A stretch of 64,000 nt of DNA, taken from Undaria pinnatifida. Taxonomy: Eukaryota > Sar > Phaeophyceae > Laminariales > Alariaceae. This document shows, piece after piece, positions 31,262 to 44,000 of this stretch. A program made the position numbers and the translations under genes. Location: NCBI GenBank assembly GCA_012845835.1, contig JABAKD010000023.1, positions 11,440,427-11,504,426 of the forward strand, in the 5' to 3' direction. The notes below the pieces were generated by a model, which saw only the letters and a list, made by a program, of their open reading frames with translations, did no database searches and was not told the DNA's origin. Positions within the stretch are counted from its first letter, which is position 1, and every line of letters begins with the position of its first letter.

Positions 31262-31395
31262 TCAAGATAGTGACTACGAATCAAACAGATACGGATTGCA
31301 GTCTATATTCCAATACGTCCCATTTTATGAGAAGTCAGTAGCTAGAGGAACCTGATACTCAAAATAATGAACACAAACGGTGCACCATATTTCGA
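31262..31395 (+). repeat. Dispersed block D, partner at 34,525-34,655
   Basis: Shares ATGAGAAGTCAGTAGCTAGAGGAAC, ATACTCA(A/G)AATAAT and TGGTGCACCAT-like words with 34.53-34.66 kb in the same orientation. 31,400-32,240 holds only AT-rich sequence and ACCAGGTAC words; no gene seen. Confidence 0.7.
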
Positions 31396-32239
31396 CCTCT
31401 GTGTATGAACAGCGGCAACATGGAGGTAACCGTGTCACTTAAGAGAATCGACATACGAATGGAACACAAAATTTAGATGTGTTGTATGAACAGCTGAAAT
31501 GTGAATGAAATAATGTCACAACCTACTACGCGTGGTGTAATTACCAGCGAAAAATACCCTAGATAAGACCCGCAAACCAGTATCCTGGGTGTTAAACACG
31601 CCCCCTGAATCAGCACCTAGAGCTGCATGAAACTGATGAAATAACAGCTGTGGACGCTGGTCCAGTACGACAGCGAACATGCGTACTATTCAGTTTCATA
31701 TATGTACGTACGTACTCGAAAGAAAAGTTTACGAATACAGATAGTACGGTAATAGACTACGAGTGTAGTTGTATCACAAAAGCTACATACTTGCGATGCT
31801 GTTTTGATGAGCAGCGAGTCATATCCTATGAAAAAGAAACGGACGAAAGTGTATTTTACACGTTTACTGCGCCCCCTTAAATTAACCTAGAATAAAATAA
31901 AAATCGAGCAAAATCGACGAGAAACTGTGGACGTCTATACGTAGTCCAGTGTTACACGTAAACGTGTACCACGTTCAGTTTGCGAGCTTGTATGTATGAT
32001 ACAAACTCCAAAGAAAGCTATACAACAGAGCCAAAAAGCCACACACTCAAAACGTGGTACCTGGTGCACGTCAGTCAGTACAACAATAAATCTGTACCAG
32101 GTACGTACCAGTCAGTTGTATGAGCTTTTGATATGGTTGTACTCATACGTACGAGTACTGTACAGCAGAGACAACTCAGACACCTAAAAGGAAACAAACA
32201 CCCCCCCCCCTAGAAAAGCAATAAGGAAAACCTGTAAAA

Positions 32240-33930
32240 AACGATCTACTGATGCAGTAGCGTTGCGTCGACGGCCCCAATGTGCTTCCCTGGTGAGCTG
32301 TTGTGTTGTATATGGAGCAGTGGTCTACTCGCCTGCGCTGCTGCGTAGATATGATGAACGACGTTCTCGTACATAGGTGTATGCATGTAAAGCGATGCTA
32401 ATGCTGATGATGAATGATTGATGATCGGTGTGGACCTGGTGTTGATGTCCGTGAAGAAGGTTTGCGGTGGCTCAGCTCGCGATGCTGTAATGATGACGTG
32501 ATGGCCCAACCAGACACCAGATCGATTGCACCGCGCAAAACATGCGGTGCCATACAAATAATCATCCCCATAGAAGATTGCAACGAGAAACTGTGGAACC
32601 CCAAATAATTGTGCATCTTCCCCGAGAGAGCCTCCTCCGATGTTGCTGGTTTGATATCATGGCGAGATCTCGCGAAGTAGTTATCCGGTCCATGGTGTGG
32701 TTGGGATCTCGATGGCCATATGCATGATGAAGGCGTTGGTGCTGGTGTCGATGAGCTCGCCCCTGCTGAATACGTAGATGACCATATGCTCCGCTTTGAT
32801 CCTGGCGTGAATGCCGTGGTGTACTATTAATATTTGCAGTGCACCCTGAAGCTTGTGCTTGGAAGTTTCTCGGTCTACACTGATACCTGAAAGGTAAGCC
32901 TGTGTCGAGCACGGCCGATGTAATGATGTGGTCGGTGGAGTGTTAAGCTGTGCTGTAGATGACGTTACCTCTTCCGTGGGAAGTACTGCTGTTGTACGAG
33001 TAGTCGATGATGAAGCTGTGGGGGTTGCAGATGTTTTTACTCAACGATCGTGTAGATGTAGCCATTGCAGGTGCTGCTGCTGTTGGCTTTAGTCGATGAT
33101 GGAGCAGGTGCAGCTGGGCGGTATGCACCCATCAGTGTGATGTTGACGTGTCGTCCATGTGGTAATTGCCGTTTCGACCGTGACGGAAGTAACGGTGAGT
33201 GCCGTGTTTCGTTCCCCGCAAAACCGTTGATGTGCCTTTGCCGTGTTGGTTTGCGATAGTAGTTGGACATACTTCGACGTGTGCGAACGTGAAAACAATT
33301 CCGTGGAGATACAATTCTCCGTTTCTCCGAGCCTGACACGTACTTGTCGCCTGGACGCGTCAAGCAGGGGCTGAAGAGTCCTCTCCGAATCTGATGCCTG
33401 CCTTTTTAGCGTGTAAGCGTTAAAGCAGAGGCAGGAGGTGATGTATGCCCCGTTTCGGCTGGAGGTGATCCCCCCGATGCTACGGTGAGTAGCCGATTCG
33501 TCAACGACCTGACTGCGTGCTACAGCGCGTATGGATGTACTAGTCGTATTATTTAAAATTGCACAAGGACGAATATATTTGACGTATTTCGCGCGTGGTA
33601 GCGGAAATATACGATTTCGATCACGACTTCGCGCGTCTTAATAGCGTGAATCCGGACTCCTTACCTGCTACACGCGTGATAGTGCGAGCAGCCTCCTTGG
33701 CTGCTTCGCGCGTGATGGCGTGACATCAGTCTTCTCTCTTGCACATTCCTCGCGATCTTGACGTCGGTGCGATGTCTCGATGTCGAGGCTGACCTTGATT
33801 TTTAAATAATTACTTCGCACTGCAGAAACTGGAGATCGTTCTTCGAACTTTTTGGGAGAGTGTGGAGAACTTAGCCTGACGCCGTTGTTCAGTGTCAGTC
33901 GATAGGTAGATTAAAGGCGAGGAGGCTCAT
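32240..33930. other. Unassigned, GATG-rich sequence
   Basis: Plus-strand words GATGATG and GGTGTTGATG recur, giving short Val/Asp-rich readings. A patch reading CRPCGNC followed by GECR (about 33,150-33,205), with GGTGAGTG just downstream, could be a cysteine-rich exon edge, but nothing extends it. 33,480-33,930 has recurring CTTCGCGCGT words. Confidence 0.3.
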
Positions 33931-33934
33931 AACC

Positions 33935-34125
33935 TAAAGAAATGATGTGTATCGAGGTTCTGACTGTGATAAGAGCTGCAGAGGTGGCACCAAAGTGTCT
34001 GTTAGAATCACTTGTGGTTCATAACCTGAAGCAATGATGTGTATCGAGGCTCTGACTCTGATAAGAGCTGCAGAGGTGGCACCGAAGTGCCTGTAAAGAT
34101 CGTGAAGAAGAAAGATTGAGATAGT
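33935..34125 (+). repeat. About 96-base tandem repeat with a third unit at 34,670
   Basis: Two adjacent units share AATGATGTGTATCGAGG, TAAGAGCTGCAGAGGTGGC and CATAACCT. A third, shortened unit is at 34,675-34,760. Confidence 0.82.
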
Positions 34126-34126
34126 T

Positions 34127-34600
34127 CGAAAGTGGCGCTTGTGTGGCCTAAATACGAAAACAAGAAAAGTAGGAGTGGAGAAGTAGAAGGAAGATTTAAG
34201 AGTGATCGAGGTGGGGGATGCCTTCACCTGATCACGGGGCTATGCCCAAGCTACGGGCAGGTGTACTCTACGGCAGCCCGTCCTGTTCCCTGCAATGTTC
34301 TGTGTAACGTACTTACAACGTTGTGAAGTACCGAAATCTGTAACGTTCTTCTGACATTTGGTGGAAAGCTGGTCACCCTGTACTGCGATCAACTTCCCGA
34401 TGCAGGTGGGTTGATTCTTATACAGTATGCCGGCTAAGAAGAACAAACAAAAATCCTATGTATTTCGCCGCATATTGTATTTATCCGCATCTAGAACTAT
34501 GATGCTCACTTTACTCAAGCTAGTGACTGCCAGGGACGAATCAAATGAATTCGGACTGCAGAGTCCATATTCCAAGTCGTCCCTAATTCATGAGAAGTCA
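34127..34600 (+). repeat. Block A1, partner A2 at 40,528-40,905
   Basis: Shares GAAAGTGGCGCTTGTGTGGCC, GGTGGGGGATGCCTTCACCT, CTACGGGCAGGTGTACTCTA and ATTGTATTTATCCGCATCTA with A2 in the same orientation. Together with block B it occurs on both sides of the tyrosine-recombinase element. Confidence 0.82.
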
Positions 34601-34769
34601 GTAGCTAGAGGAACTTGATACTCAGAATAATAAACACAACTGGTGCACCATTTTTATTACCATTGCGCAAAAATGAAGTAATGATGTGTATCGAGGCTCT
34701 GATTCTGTGGTAAGAGCTGCACCCAAAGTGTCTGTCAAGATCACTTGGGGTGGAGAAGAAAAAATAACA

Positions 34770-35005
34770 TAGTGAGTTGCATATATCTTTCGAATTGTGC
34801 AGTATACTATCATTTTCTGTGGTTTGGGACGGAGAGGAGCTGGCTGACATGTCTACCGCAGTATCCAAATCTGCCTCATACTCACATGTCTCTGCTCATA
34901 AATACACCTCCTTCCCTATACTGTCTCGGTTCTACTGTGCGAACTATCGGACAACTGAGACACCGAATGGTCCAACACCATTGACTTCTCCGAGAAAAAC
35001 ATAAA
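34770..35005 (+). repeat. Block C, partner C' at 35,385-35,600
   Basis: Shares CTGGCTGACATGTCTACCGC, GGTTCTACTGTGCGAA and CCAACACCATTGACT with C'. Direct orientation, about 600 bases apart. A short protein reading is open in both, but differences fall in all codon positions. Confidence 0.82.
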
Positions 35006-35089
35006 GTATATATGCCCTCAGTTATACGAGAATCGTACCTACATCCTCATAATGCCTCCATTCCCTCACCATCGAAAGCAAAAGTGTGG

Positions 35090-35380
35090 GTGGGCGGGAG
35101 AAATCACGAATTATATGGTCCAGCGAGCGACCGCTGTCCAGATGTAAACAACAGTTCTGTCTGTTCGCGTGTTCTACCAGTCTGCCAGCACCGTCCCGTG
35201 CGGTATCCACTCGATATCCCCACAAGCCCGATCAACCAAACAATGCCAGTTGCTGCAGTCAAAGTGAGCTACGTACTTCGTATTCCGCCAAAGAATATGA
35301 ACCATAACGCCGAATTCTCTCTAGAACAACAAACAACATATTATTCTTATCGGTTCCCGATTCCTAATAATATTTCTCTG
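35090..35380 (+). repeat. Block B1, partner B2 at 40,240-40,527
   Basis: Shares GGTCCAGCGAGCGACCGCTG, GTTCTAC-AGTCTGCCAGCAC, CAACCAAACAATGCCAG and CGAATTCTCTCTAGAACAAC with B2. Nearly 90% of bases agree by eye. Direct orientation. Confidence 0.85.
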
Positions 35381-35654
35381 TGTTGTGTAAATATTTCGAA
35401 CTGCGTTGTGTATTATCATTTTCTGTGGCTTGGGAGGGAGAGCAGCTGGCTGACATGTCTACCGCAGTATCCAACTCTGCCTCATACCCACATGTCTTTG
35501 CTCATAGACACATCTCCCTCCCTCCACTGCCTGGGTTCTACTGTGCGAATTCTCGGACGACTGAGACACCCGATGATCCAACACCATTGACTCCTCCACA
35601 GCCGAGGTTACACCGAGACCTTTACAGTTCACCCCATACAGTATCTTGACCTGG

Positions 35655-36903
35655 CTGTCTCTGCAAATCCTAGCCAGCTGCTAGTTTACGAGAAACCTGT
35701 CCCGCACCGTCCGCATTATTCCGGGTGTACACCTTACATGCATCGGACTTCCACCTCCCTTCTCGCTGTACGACTCGCTCCGACACGTCACCTCCAGCTG
35801 CGAGCATCGAGGCACGTCCTATCCTCAGCGAGTGCAGAGCGTACTCTTCGGGTTTACGCCCAGATTTTTCAACTATCTCTCTCAACGCTCGTAACGCCTG
35901 ACTATATCGCCACACTCTTACTTGCCTCCCTGAACAGTACCAACAAAGTGGCGCGTGTGCAGGTAGAGCTGCAAAACATGACAGTAGTGCTGCCATAAGA
36001 GCAACGGCTACGCCACCCTCACCCAACTCAGAACACGGGCCCCCAACCTTGCTCCGGGCACGTACAATGACGCTTTCAACTTGAGCCTGGTCGCCTTTAT
36101 GGCCGCGGAATCGCACCTCAACGCGATCGGCATCACTCCATTGAAGACGCCTCAACTGCCTGTCGCCAGAAAAGAACGTAACATCACTTCAACATCACTT
36201 CTCCTGAGACAATCCGCTGGGTTTACCACACCTGAGCCATTAGCAAATACCTCATCTGACCTGGCGAAGATAAAAATAGCTCATGCCCAAACATAGCCAA
36301 AGCAATCTATCCCCAGAACGCCAGGAAGGTACCAGTTCCTGCCCCTTGATCAACATATCCCACGATATAGGGAGCCGAACCCGTGGCCGTGTTCCCGCCA
36401 ATGTATGCGATCGCGAGATACTTGCAATACAGTCTTGATCAACGGCGACCGGATCGACAGCTCGATGCCAACATCGACCGGAGGGAAATATTGAATCGCA
36501 GCTAGCATACTCGAAATAGTTCCGGCTTGATCGTCCTGTGACGCACAACACCAAGCAGCGGAATAAATCAAAGCCCACACATTGGCCTCCTCCGACTCAC
36601 ACGATCGCAGATACCGGTCCTGCACGGTTAACCCGCGAAAAGTACACCGGAAACCCTACGCGTAAGTTCTTTCAGACGATCTCGCAATTGATCGACGGAA
36701 GTACGGGTGCCCAAAATTCCTGTACAAAGATTTGCACCCGCTTGCTCCAAGTTCTGCTCCTGGTTGAAAAAACGACGCCAACCTCGGCCGTACAAGCTGC
36801 GCGTCATCCGCTGAAACCCGAGCTCGTTCGGTCGCCGAAGTTGGCCCCGCCAGCTGACGGAGCCCGCACCCCTATCCGTCACCACCCGTGCACGATTTAG
36901 CAA
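35655..36903 (-). pseudogene. Tyrosine recombinase of a DIRS/Crypton-type element, frameshifted
   Basis: Site-specific recombinase that would insert circular element DNA. Read downward from 36,903, an N-terminal region (GTRTSVDQLRDRLKELTRRV) changes frame near 36,640, then a helical domain (36,620-36,420). After another frame change, RVRLPISWDML and LCLGMSYFYLR (36,390-36,260) occupy the place of the first catalytic arginine. Two stops follow, then RFRGHKGDQ (about 36,090), HSLRIGRAS (H-xx-R, about 35,800), GRW and the probable nucleophile in CKVYTRN (about 35,730). The pattern fits DIRS-like or Crypton recombinases. It ends at 35,670. Several lesions make it inactive. Confidence 0.72.
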
Positions 36904-38246
36904 AGCTTGCGCCTTTTCCGCTCCCGGCTTCGTCTCCCGATGCGGAAGCGCTCGGTACGAACGCCAGCCTTGGGTTCCTTGGACGATTTAGCAGATCTTC
37001 CGCCTTTTCCGCTCCCGTCTTCGTCTCCCGATGCGGAAGCGCTCGGTACCGTGCGAACGCCAGCCTTGGGTTTCTTGTGTGCGGTCCCACTGGCGCCTCG
37101 TCCGCTTTCCTTCTTTTCCCGGAATTTGTCGGCCGGGTCGTGGCCGTACTTGCACGGACCTCCCTTTCGCTCGAACCGGCATCCATGCCGGGAGGCCCAA
37201 CCGAAGCACAGCAGCTGAGCGGAGTCTTTATCCCCGCGCGCACGTTTGACCGCACGCCCTCCTTTTTCACGAGGTACGACCGGTTCCTTGGGAACGTCGC
37301 CGTGCTCCAGCCCACCAGAGTCAATGTAGGCGCCAATCTTCGCCCAGATGGGAACCACTGCTCCTGGCAATGCGTTGGTTCCTGGCGGCTCGTGTCAGTA
37401 ACTCTTAGCGGAGAGAGCTGCGTTGTGAACCGCGGTCGACCAATCCTCGAGATCTTTGTTGAAGCGGGCTATCCTCATCTTGTGGACCAGCATTTGAATC
37501 GCTTGGTGGTTAGCTTCGCCATGTGATGTCACCATGTCGACGCCGTCCTGGAATGCCGCGCGTAGCTTCTCCACCCGCGCCTTTACCCCCACCGAAGTAA
37601 TGTCCCGCCCGATGACGGGAGGCAACACCTTCGCCAGAACGGCGACCTGCTTTTCGATGACGATGGTGCCAGCAGTGCCCGGTTCCGCCCCACGCGGTAT
37701 AAACGTGGTAACATCAAGCCCCGCTAAAGCGTCAACCCGTTCCACTACCGCTGCTAGGGCCGTGTTCTTAAATACCCCTTGCAGCTGGGCCCTCGACAAG
37801 TCACACACCTTTGGCTTCTCACCACAAAGGATGCAAAATGCTCGAAGGTTGGGGTTCTTCCAAGCCGTGATCATCTTCTTCAGCCAACCCTTATCCGACA
37901 TGCTACCGCGAGCGGAAGCCGCACCATCATGCTGCCCCTGGTCACTGTTCGGCTCGTCAGGGTCTTGGTTAGCTTGGATGTCATCCAGCACATTCGGAAG
38001 GTGCCCGAGCATGCCCTCAATATTTTCGAGGCGACCCCCCTTTTCGGCGGTAATGTCCTCAATATTATCGAGCCGCCCCCCGTTCTCGGCCGCACCGGCC
38101 TCGATCGCGTCAAGCGGATCGTTAACCGCCTCGCGGTGCACAGCGTATTCAGCTTGACGGACTGAACGTTCGCCCGTGTTGCTGCTAGCACCACCCGACC
38201 GGCTGCTCGCACCACTCGGCTTGCCGCTCATCGTGGATAAACGCAT
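36897..38246 (-). pseudogene. Gag-like protein with CCCH-type finger, one in-frame TGA
   Basis: A single frame runs from ATG 38,246 to a stop at 36,897, broken only by TGA at 37,395-37,397 (after AALSAKSY). The N-terminal 283 residues begin with a Ser/Gly-rich head, then repeated G-G-R-L-(D/E)-N-I-E units and a helical domain. The C-terminal part contains CFGWASRHGC and CKYGH, i.e. C-x8-C-x8-C-x3-H, followed by a basic tail with a near-duplicated segment (KPKAGVRT twice). A nucleic-acid-binding gag role in a tyrosine-recombinase retroelement is inferred from its place just upstream of the recombinase, with overlapping ends. No search was possible. Confidence 0.6.
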
Positions 38247-38289
38247 TATTTTCGCTCAAGCAGCGAGCATGGGCACACACGCATATCAT

Positions 38290-39720
38290 ATTCGTGTGTG
38301 TACTCCTTTGCTTGTCAGGCGAATTGTCCGATTGTTACCACAGCCTGGTTTGCGAACTGGTGTTTCAGCGAGGAAGTCAGTCAATTCGATTCAGAATATT
38401 ATATATATTTGCGCCCGATCACAACCACGCAAGGTGTATCCGCAATATTACTTATATTTCCTGTCTGACAACCATTACCACCAATACATGGTAAATCATA
38501 TCGAGAAATGCAATGGTACTGCTGTTCCATCGTCGTCTTGACACGACGTCGACATCACATGTATGCATGTACCTGCTCCGGTGCTATACGGGCCGAGATG
38601 AATTGGTCACATTTCTCGACATATGCCATTTTTGTTTTTGTAATGCTGTTCAGTTAGGAAACAGTGTGAACATATTAACCTGCGCCCCATCGCAACCGCA
38701 TGAGAGGTGCCAGCAAGATTATCCAGTGACACTGCACAGCTATTTAAATCAAGCATATACGTTTTGCTATTCAGCAGACAAAACAATGTGATCATTCTGA
38801 AACATTCTGCGCCCCATCGCGACCGCACGAGAGGTGAACAACCAGAATATACAGTTTCACTATATCCAGCATCATTTTAATGCTGTAAGATTTTTGTCGC
38901 CTTGCCGCGACCTGTGAATTATGCCACTCACTTTCTTTCACCCAACAAGACACAACTTCTGCCCTTGCGGTTGACTATCTACAAGTATCCACGCTCAAGA
39001 CCTCTCGGGCGTTCGGCTGTGAAGGTGTTATCTCACCCAACAATGCGGGTGGGAAGTCATTCATTCATATTGCCATATTATATACTTATTCGCGCTCAAG
39101 ACCCCTCGAGTCGATCGTTTGGCTCTGAATATTATCTCACCCAGCAGTCCGCATGGGGAATCACTCGTTCATTATGCCGCATAATATTTATCGTGCACGT
39201 ACACGTCGATTTGAAATTTTAATCTGCACCCCACCGCGAAAGCGCGATAGGTACCAGCAAGAAATTATCAGTTGCTCGGGATAAGCGAAATCTTACACGC
39301 ACGATGTTTTTGCGACGCCTTGCCGCAACGTACGAACTCCATTGCAATAATAGGTATAGCATGACATCACGACTCACCCAGCAGCAGTATGATATCACGA
39401 CTCGCCCACCCGCAGTAATATTGAGCGGTTTATGTGGTCAATTACAGAATATATGCATTAATCTGCGCCCAACGTCACGTGAAGCCATATTCAGTTGACA
39501 CACTAAACGCTTGCTGCGGTAACTTTTTTTTAATTCTTTTTTGCTGCTACATGTGATCGAATTGCGATAATATCGCTGAATTTTCAACCAACAGCAATCC
39601 AACGCGTTTGTCTGCGGGTCCTTGTGTTCAAAAACATCATGCACGTTTCAACCTACATCATTCCAACGCATTTTTCTGCGGGTCCTTGTGGTCAAACACA
39701 CTATGAACGATAAAAACAAG
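38290..39720 (+). repeat. Degenerate tandem repeats upstream of the gag-like gene
   Basis: Three nested sets: CTGCGCCCCATCGC(A/G)ACCGCA units at about 38,390, 38,675, 38,810, 39,225 and 39,460; a 125-base direct pair (CGCTCAAGACC(T/C)CTCG at 38,992 and 39,096); and a 65-base pair (TTTxTCTGCGGGTCCTTGTG at 39,608 and 39,671). No protein reading is conserved. 39,730-40,235 holds nothing recognised. Confidence 0.72.
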
Positions 39721-40239
39721 AAAAAAATTGGCACCAAAGATTTTTCGCTTTTCACTTGATGAACTGCCCCAATGTGATACGATATGCCATCTGTACTCGA
39801 AATATCGTTGCGTACCCACCCCCAGGCCGCCGAGAGTATGACCAGGCACGATCCCTTTCACGATTACGACCATCATCGAATCTCTACCTCGATCGGGGGG
39901 AGAGTCCGATAATATCTTGTTGCCGACATCTATGATGCGTATGTGCTTGGCCATGAAGTTGAAGTTTTTGCTATTCCCCCCCTTTTGTTTTTGTTTTTGC
40001 ACAAGCAACACAACTCGCTCGAACCGTTTTCAAACACACACGCTCTCGGCCCACTAGTATCGGGGATCGAGGAGACAAACAACAACCCGTATCTTCACGT
40101 AATACCATACCGGTCGGGGCGAGGCCCATTGTCGACGTGTCCGCGCTTGTTTCCCGTGCCTCGTATGAAGCGCTTCGCCTTCGATGTTGCTTCTTGCTCT
40201 CGCTAATTCCCCGATTCGCCGTCTGGCGATGATCTCGGG

Positions 40240-40905
40240 AATCACAAAATCACCAATTGTCTGGTCCAGCGAGCGACCGCTGTCCAGTTGTAAACGACAG
40301 CTCTATCTGTTCGCGTGTTCTACAAGTCTGCCAGCACCGTCCCGTGTGGTATTCACTTGGTATCCCCACAAGCGCGATCAACCAAACAATGCCAGCTGCT
40401 GCAGTCAAAGTGAGCTACGCACTTCGTATTCCGCCAGATAATATGAATCACAACGCCGAATTCTCTCTAGAACAACAAACAACATATTATTCTTATCGGT
40501 TCCCGATTCTTAATAATATTTATCTTTTGAAAGTGGCGCTTGTGTGGCCAATGGATGAAAAGGAGAAATGTAGGAGTGGAGAGGAGATGTACAAGGAGTG
40601 ATCAAGGTGGGGGATGCCTTCACCTCATCAATGTACTATGCCTAAGCTACGGGCAGGTGTACTCTACGGCAGCCCGTCCTTTTCCCTGCAACGCTCTATG
40701 CAACACCCTTGTAACATTGTAGATAACGTTACCTGTAACGTTCTTCTGGTACTTATATGGTGATAAGATGAGTACCCGTACCACGATCAACTTCCCGGTA
40801 AAGGTAGGTTGATTCTTACACAGTATGCCGGCTAGAAAGAACAAATTCCTACATATTTCGCCGCATATTGTATTTATCCGCATCTAGAACTAAAATACTC
40901 AGTTT
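40240..40905 (+). repeat. Blocks B2-A2 joined, right side of the recombinase element
   Basis: B2 (40,240-40,527) runs directly into A2 (40,528-40,905). On the left side of the element the corresponding A1 and B1 are separated by block C. Repeats in the same orientation at both ends, with segments split and reordered, recall the split direct repeats of some tyrosine-recombinase retroelements. Confidence 0.72.
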
Positions 40906-41059
40906 ACTCAAGGTTGTGACGAAGAATTAAATAGATGCTAATGTAGTAATGGACTGAGCCCATTTTACAATAGTCCGTTGGGGTGTTTGAAGAGCATTCT
41001 CAAAATAGAACTGTACCGTCACATTTAGCCTGAAGAGCTGCCTACGGTCTATGGTGGGG

Positions 41060-44000
41060 TATGTACCGCTGTGGTCGTATCAGTGGACAATTTACCGCAC
41101 ATACAATCGTTGGATAACATTTGTCAGGGAGCTCCACTTTCCCTGCTTGCGTTTCTTGCCATCTCTGGATGGATGGGCGGGAAGGGGCGGAAAGGTCCAT
41201 GGCCGACGGCATGGCACTTCCCCGTGTGATAACAAGCGAACTATTGCTTACAAACGCATTCCGAACTTACGAGGGGAAGTCCTCGGAGCTGATACCACCA
41301 GACCCGCCGTCGCGAGTCTGTACAATTCAATTGAATTGGGCAAGTTCTACTCATGCCCAAAATGTGGCCTGGTTGCTTTTTCGAGGCCGGAAAGCACTGC
41401 TTTGCGTGTTGGAGTGTAACACCAGCCGAAAGGAATGGGAGACCCTACATCAGCAGGAGGAGCGCGAGCGCAGGGCGCTGGCGAAGTCCATTCTGCAAGT
41501 AAGTGAAGGCGAAGCGGCGGAAGTCGGCAATCAAGGTGACGATCGGGGGAGATAGACCGCCAAGGTTGGGTGATGTTGTCACCTTCGGAAATACGCACCA
41601 ATTTCGTGGTTCCTACTCGGAGTACGAGCAGCATATCATATCACAAACCAAGATGGAGGAGACCGGGTGGTGCTCGCAAGGAGGCGAGAGCTGGAAGATT
41701 CGGCGCCCCAAATTATGGTGCCTGATGAGTTCTACGATGGCAAGATCGGGGTCGACGTCTCCGAGAAGGAGCTAATGTAAGGACTCAAAAAATAAACTGG
41801 CATTCATGTGCAGCAGACACGTGAAGAGGATTGTTGCCGCCAGGAATTCCGTGTGATGAAGATGGATGCGAGCGTGCCGGTAGATCGCAGGGTGTTCATG
41901 CTAAAACGTGCCATGCCGAAATACCTTGCTGACAGCGGGCTCATGGAGATGGTGAAGCCTGGAAGTTGTCAGCACTCGCTGACGCATGACAAGGTGCTGG
42001 TTGAGGCAATAGCGGCGGAAATCGAGCCACTTGAATGGGAATCGAGCCACTCGACTTCAGCAGCAAGGTGGAAAGGAAGATGAGATTCGATCTCGTAAAG
42101 CTTGATCCTGACTCACTGTTCACTGTAATTGCCTAGCAGCACGGGACCTAGCTGTAATTGAGGCCACAATGCTGCAAGCCGGCATACGGCAAAGAGGCGT
42201 GACGCTAGGTCGATGGCTGCTGCGGGGACCAATCCGCAGGGAAGTGCTGCCGACGAGCACGAGTCACCCGAAAATATTGAGGTTGCTATTCATAGTGTGA
42301 AAGCAGAGTTAAACCGTCAGTACGAAAATAACGAGTGTTTCGTGTCTGACAAGCAAGGTCACAGGCAGCGGGATTGCCCCCAAAGCCAGCAGGGTAACGC
42401 GGGGGAAGGTGTCCATGGCCAGAGCCACGGCCAGACCCCCATACAGCAACAGCAGTCCACAGGTGATGCCGCTCAGCATACCCGGAGCAAGGGAATCGGG
42501 ATGGCCCCTACGACTGCCACCCCTCGAGCTAGTGGGTACAAGACTGCCTCAAAGGCGGTGGTTACGGAGACAGATCCTGCTGCGCCTGAAGTGTCTACGC
42601 ACAATGATGACGACTACGTGTCCATTCGCGTGCCGCAGGAGAAGATGGTGCCAGTGGATAACGTGCTCACCGAGATGGTGCAGCACCAGATTTCCCGGAG
42701 CGCCGTGCCAAAGAATGCAGTGCCAGTTCTTCACTCCATTCCGGTGCAGCTGTCGGCACCCGCGTCACAGCAGTCGTGTGGTGATTCCAGCACCATTTCA
42801 TACGCGCGTGTCTCGGTCTTACAGCCGGGTGGAAGTGATCATTCGAGCGTGGATACGGTGGAGACCGAACCGCACTTGGAGGCCCTGACGCAGCATGTCG
42901 CGGGGCGTCTCGCGGTTCCCGGTGCTTCCGCAGCTGCTGAGGTTTAGGTGCTGATGAATTCTGCTTCAGGCGTTACAGCTATATCGGAGGAGCTGGCAGA
43001 GGCCTTGCGAGGACAGCCAGGGATAGCGTATACCGCTTTAACGCAGGCGTTTGTTGCGCATGCGCGTGTGGTGGCGTCGATGGGTCAGGAGTGTAATATT
43101 GAGACTCAATCGTATCCGCCCCACTTAACGATCGATACACCATGGGGGCCAGTCCGGTTTACCATGCCGTTTATCGTGATCCCTGGGGGAGGTGATGTGG
43201 TTATCATCGGGCAGAAGACGGTGAGAGAAAAACTCGGCATCGACGCCATGGCGCAGCTCAAGTCATCTGTACTGAAGGCACACGAGCGTCAAGATAGCGC
43301 TGGGATGGATCTTACAGCTCTTGCTGTGGGCGAACCCAACGCTGGTGCCGTTCTGCGTGCGGCGAGGGCTGTCGCGGCGTTCGCGCCGGGCGGCAACGTG
43401 CCAGGTGACGTGGACGATGTGGTCACGCTGACGCTGCTGTCTCAAACGAACCACGATGTTCCAGGATTCCGAGATGGAGATGCACGACCGTGTGGGCGCG
43501 TTGGGGATGGCGGTTGATGACGCTGTTGACAACGATTTACCGCCGGAATAATGCTGCGCGATATCGCTTTTCGCACGCACCTTGACGTATCCCGTCGGGT
43601 ATTATTGGGTGACCCACCTGCGCGCTAGGAGCCCATAACGGTGCGGTTTGAGCCAGGTGTACAGGCGGTGAGGGCGAAGCCGCGTGCATCACAGCCAGTC
43701 AAGACGGCATGGTTGCACGAAGACATGACCAAATTTGAAACAGCTGGAATGATGTTTCGGGACACGCAGGCGATCTACGGAAGCGTGGCGATGGCGATTC
43801 CTAAGGGCTCCAACACGTACCGGATGATTAAACTATCCGGCCGTGAACGACACGATCGAACAGGCGGCTATGCCCATGTCAAACCTGGAAGACAAAGCGT
43901 CTCTGTTCGCGGGCGCCACGGCATGGTGCACGCTGTATATGCTGCAAGGCTGCTGGCAGGTGCCGCTGAGCGAGGATCCCCACAAGATACACATCATTGT

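Noticed and set aside
32240-33450. GATG-rich region as a multi-exon gene
   Set aside because: Short open readings only, with a single cysteine-rich patch. No consistent splice sites or domain could be assembled.
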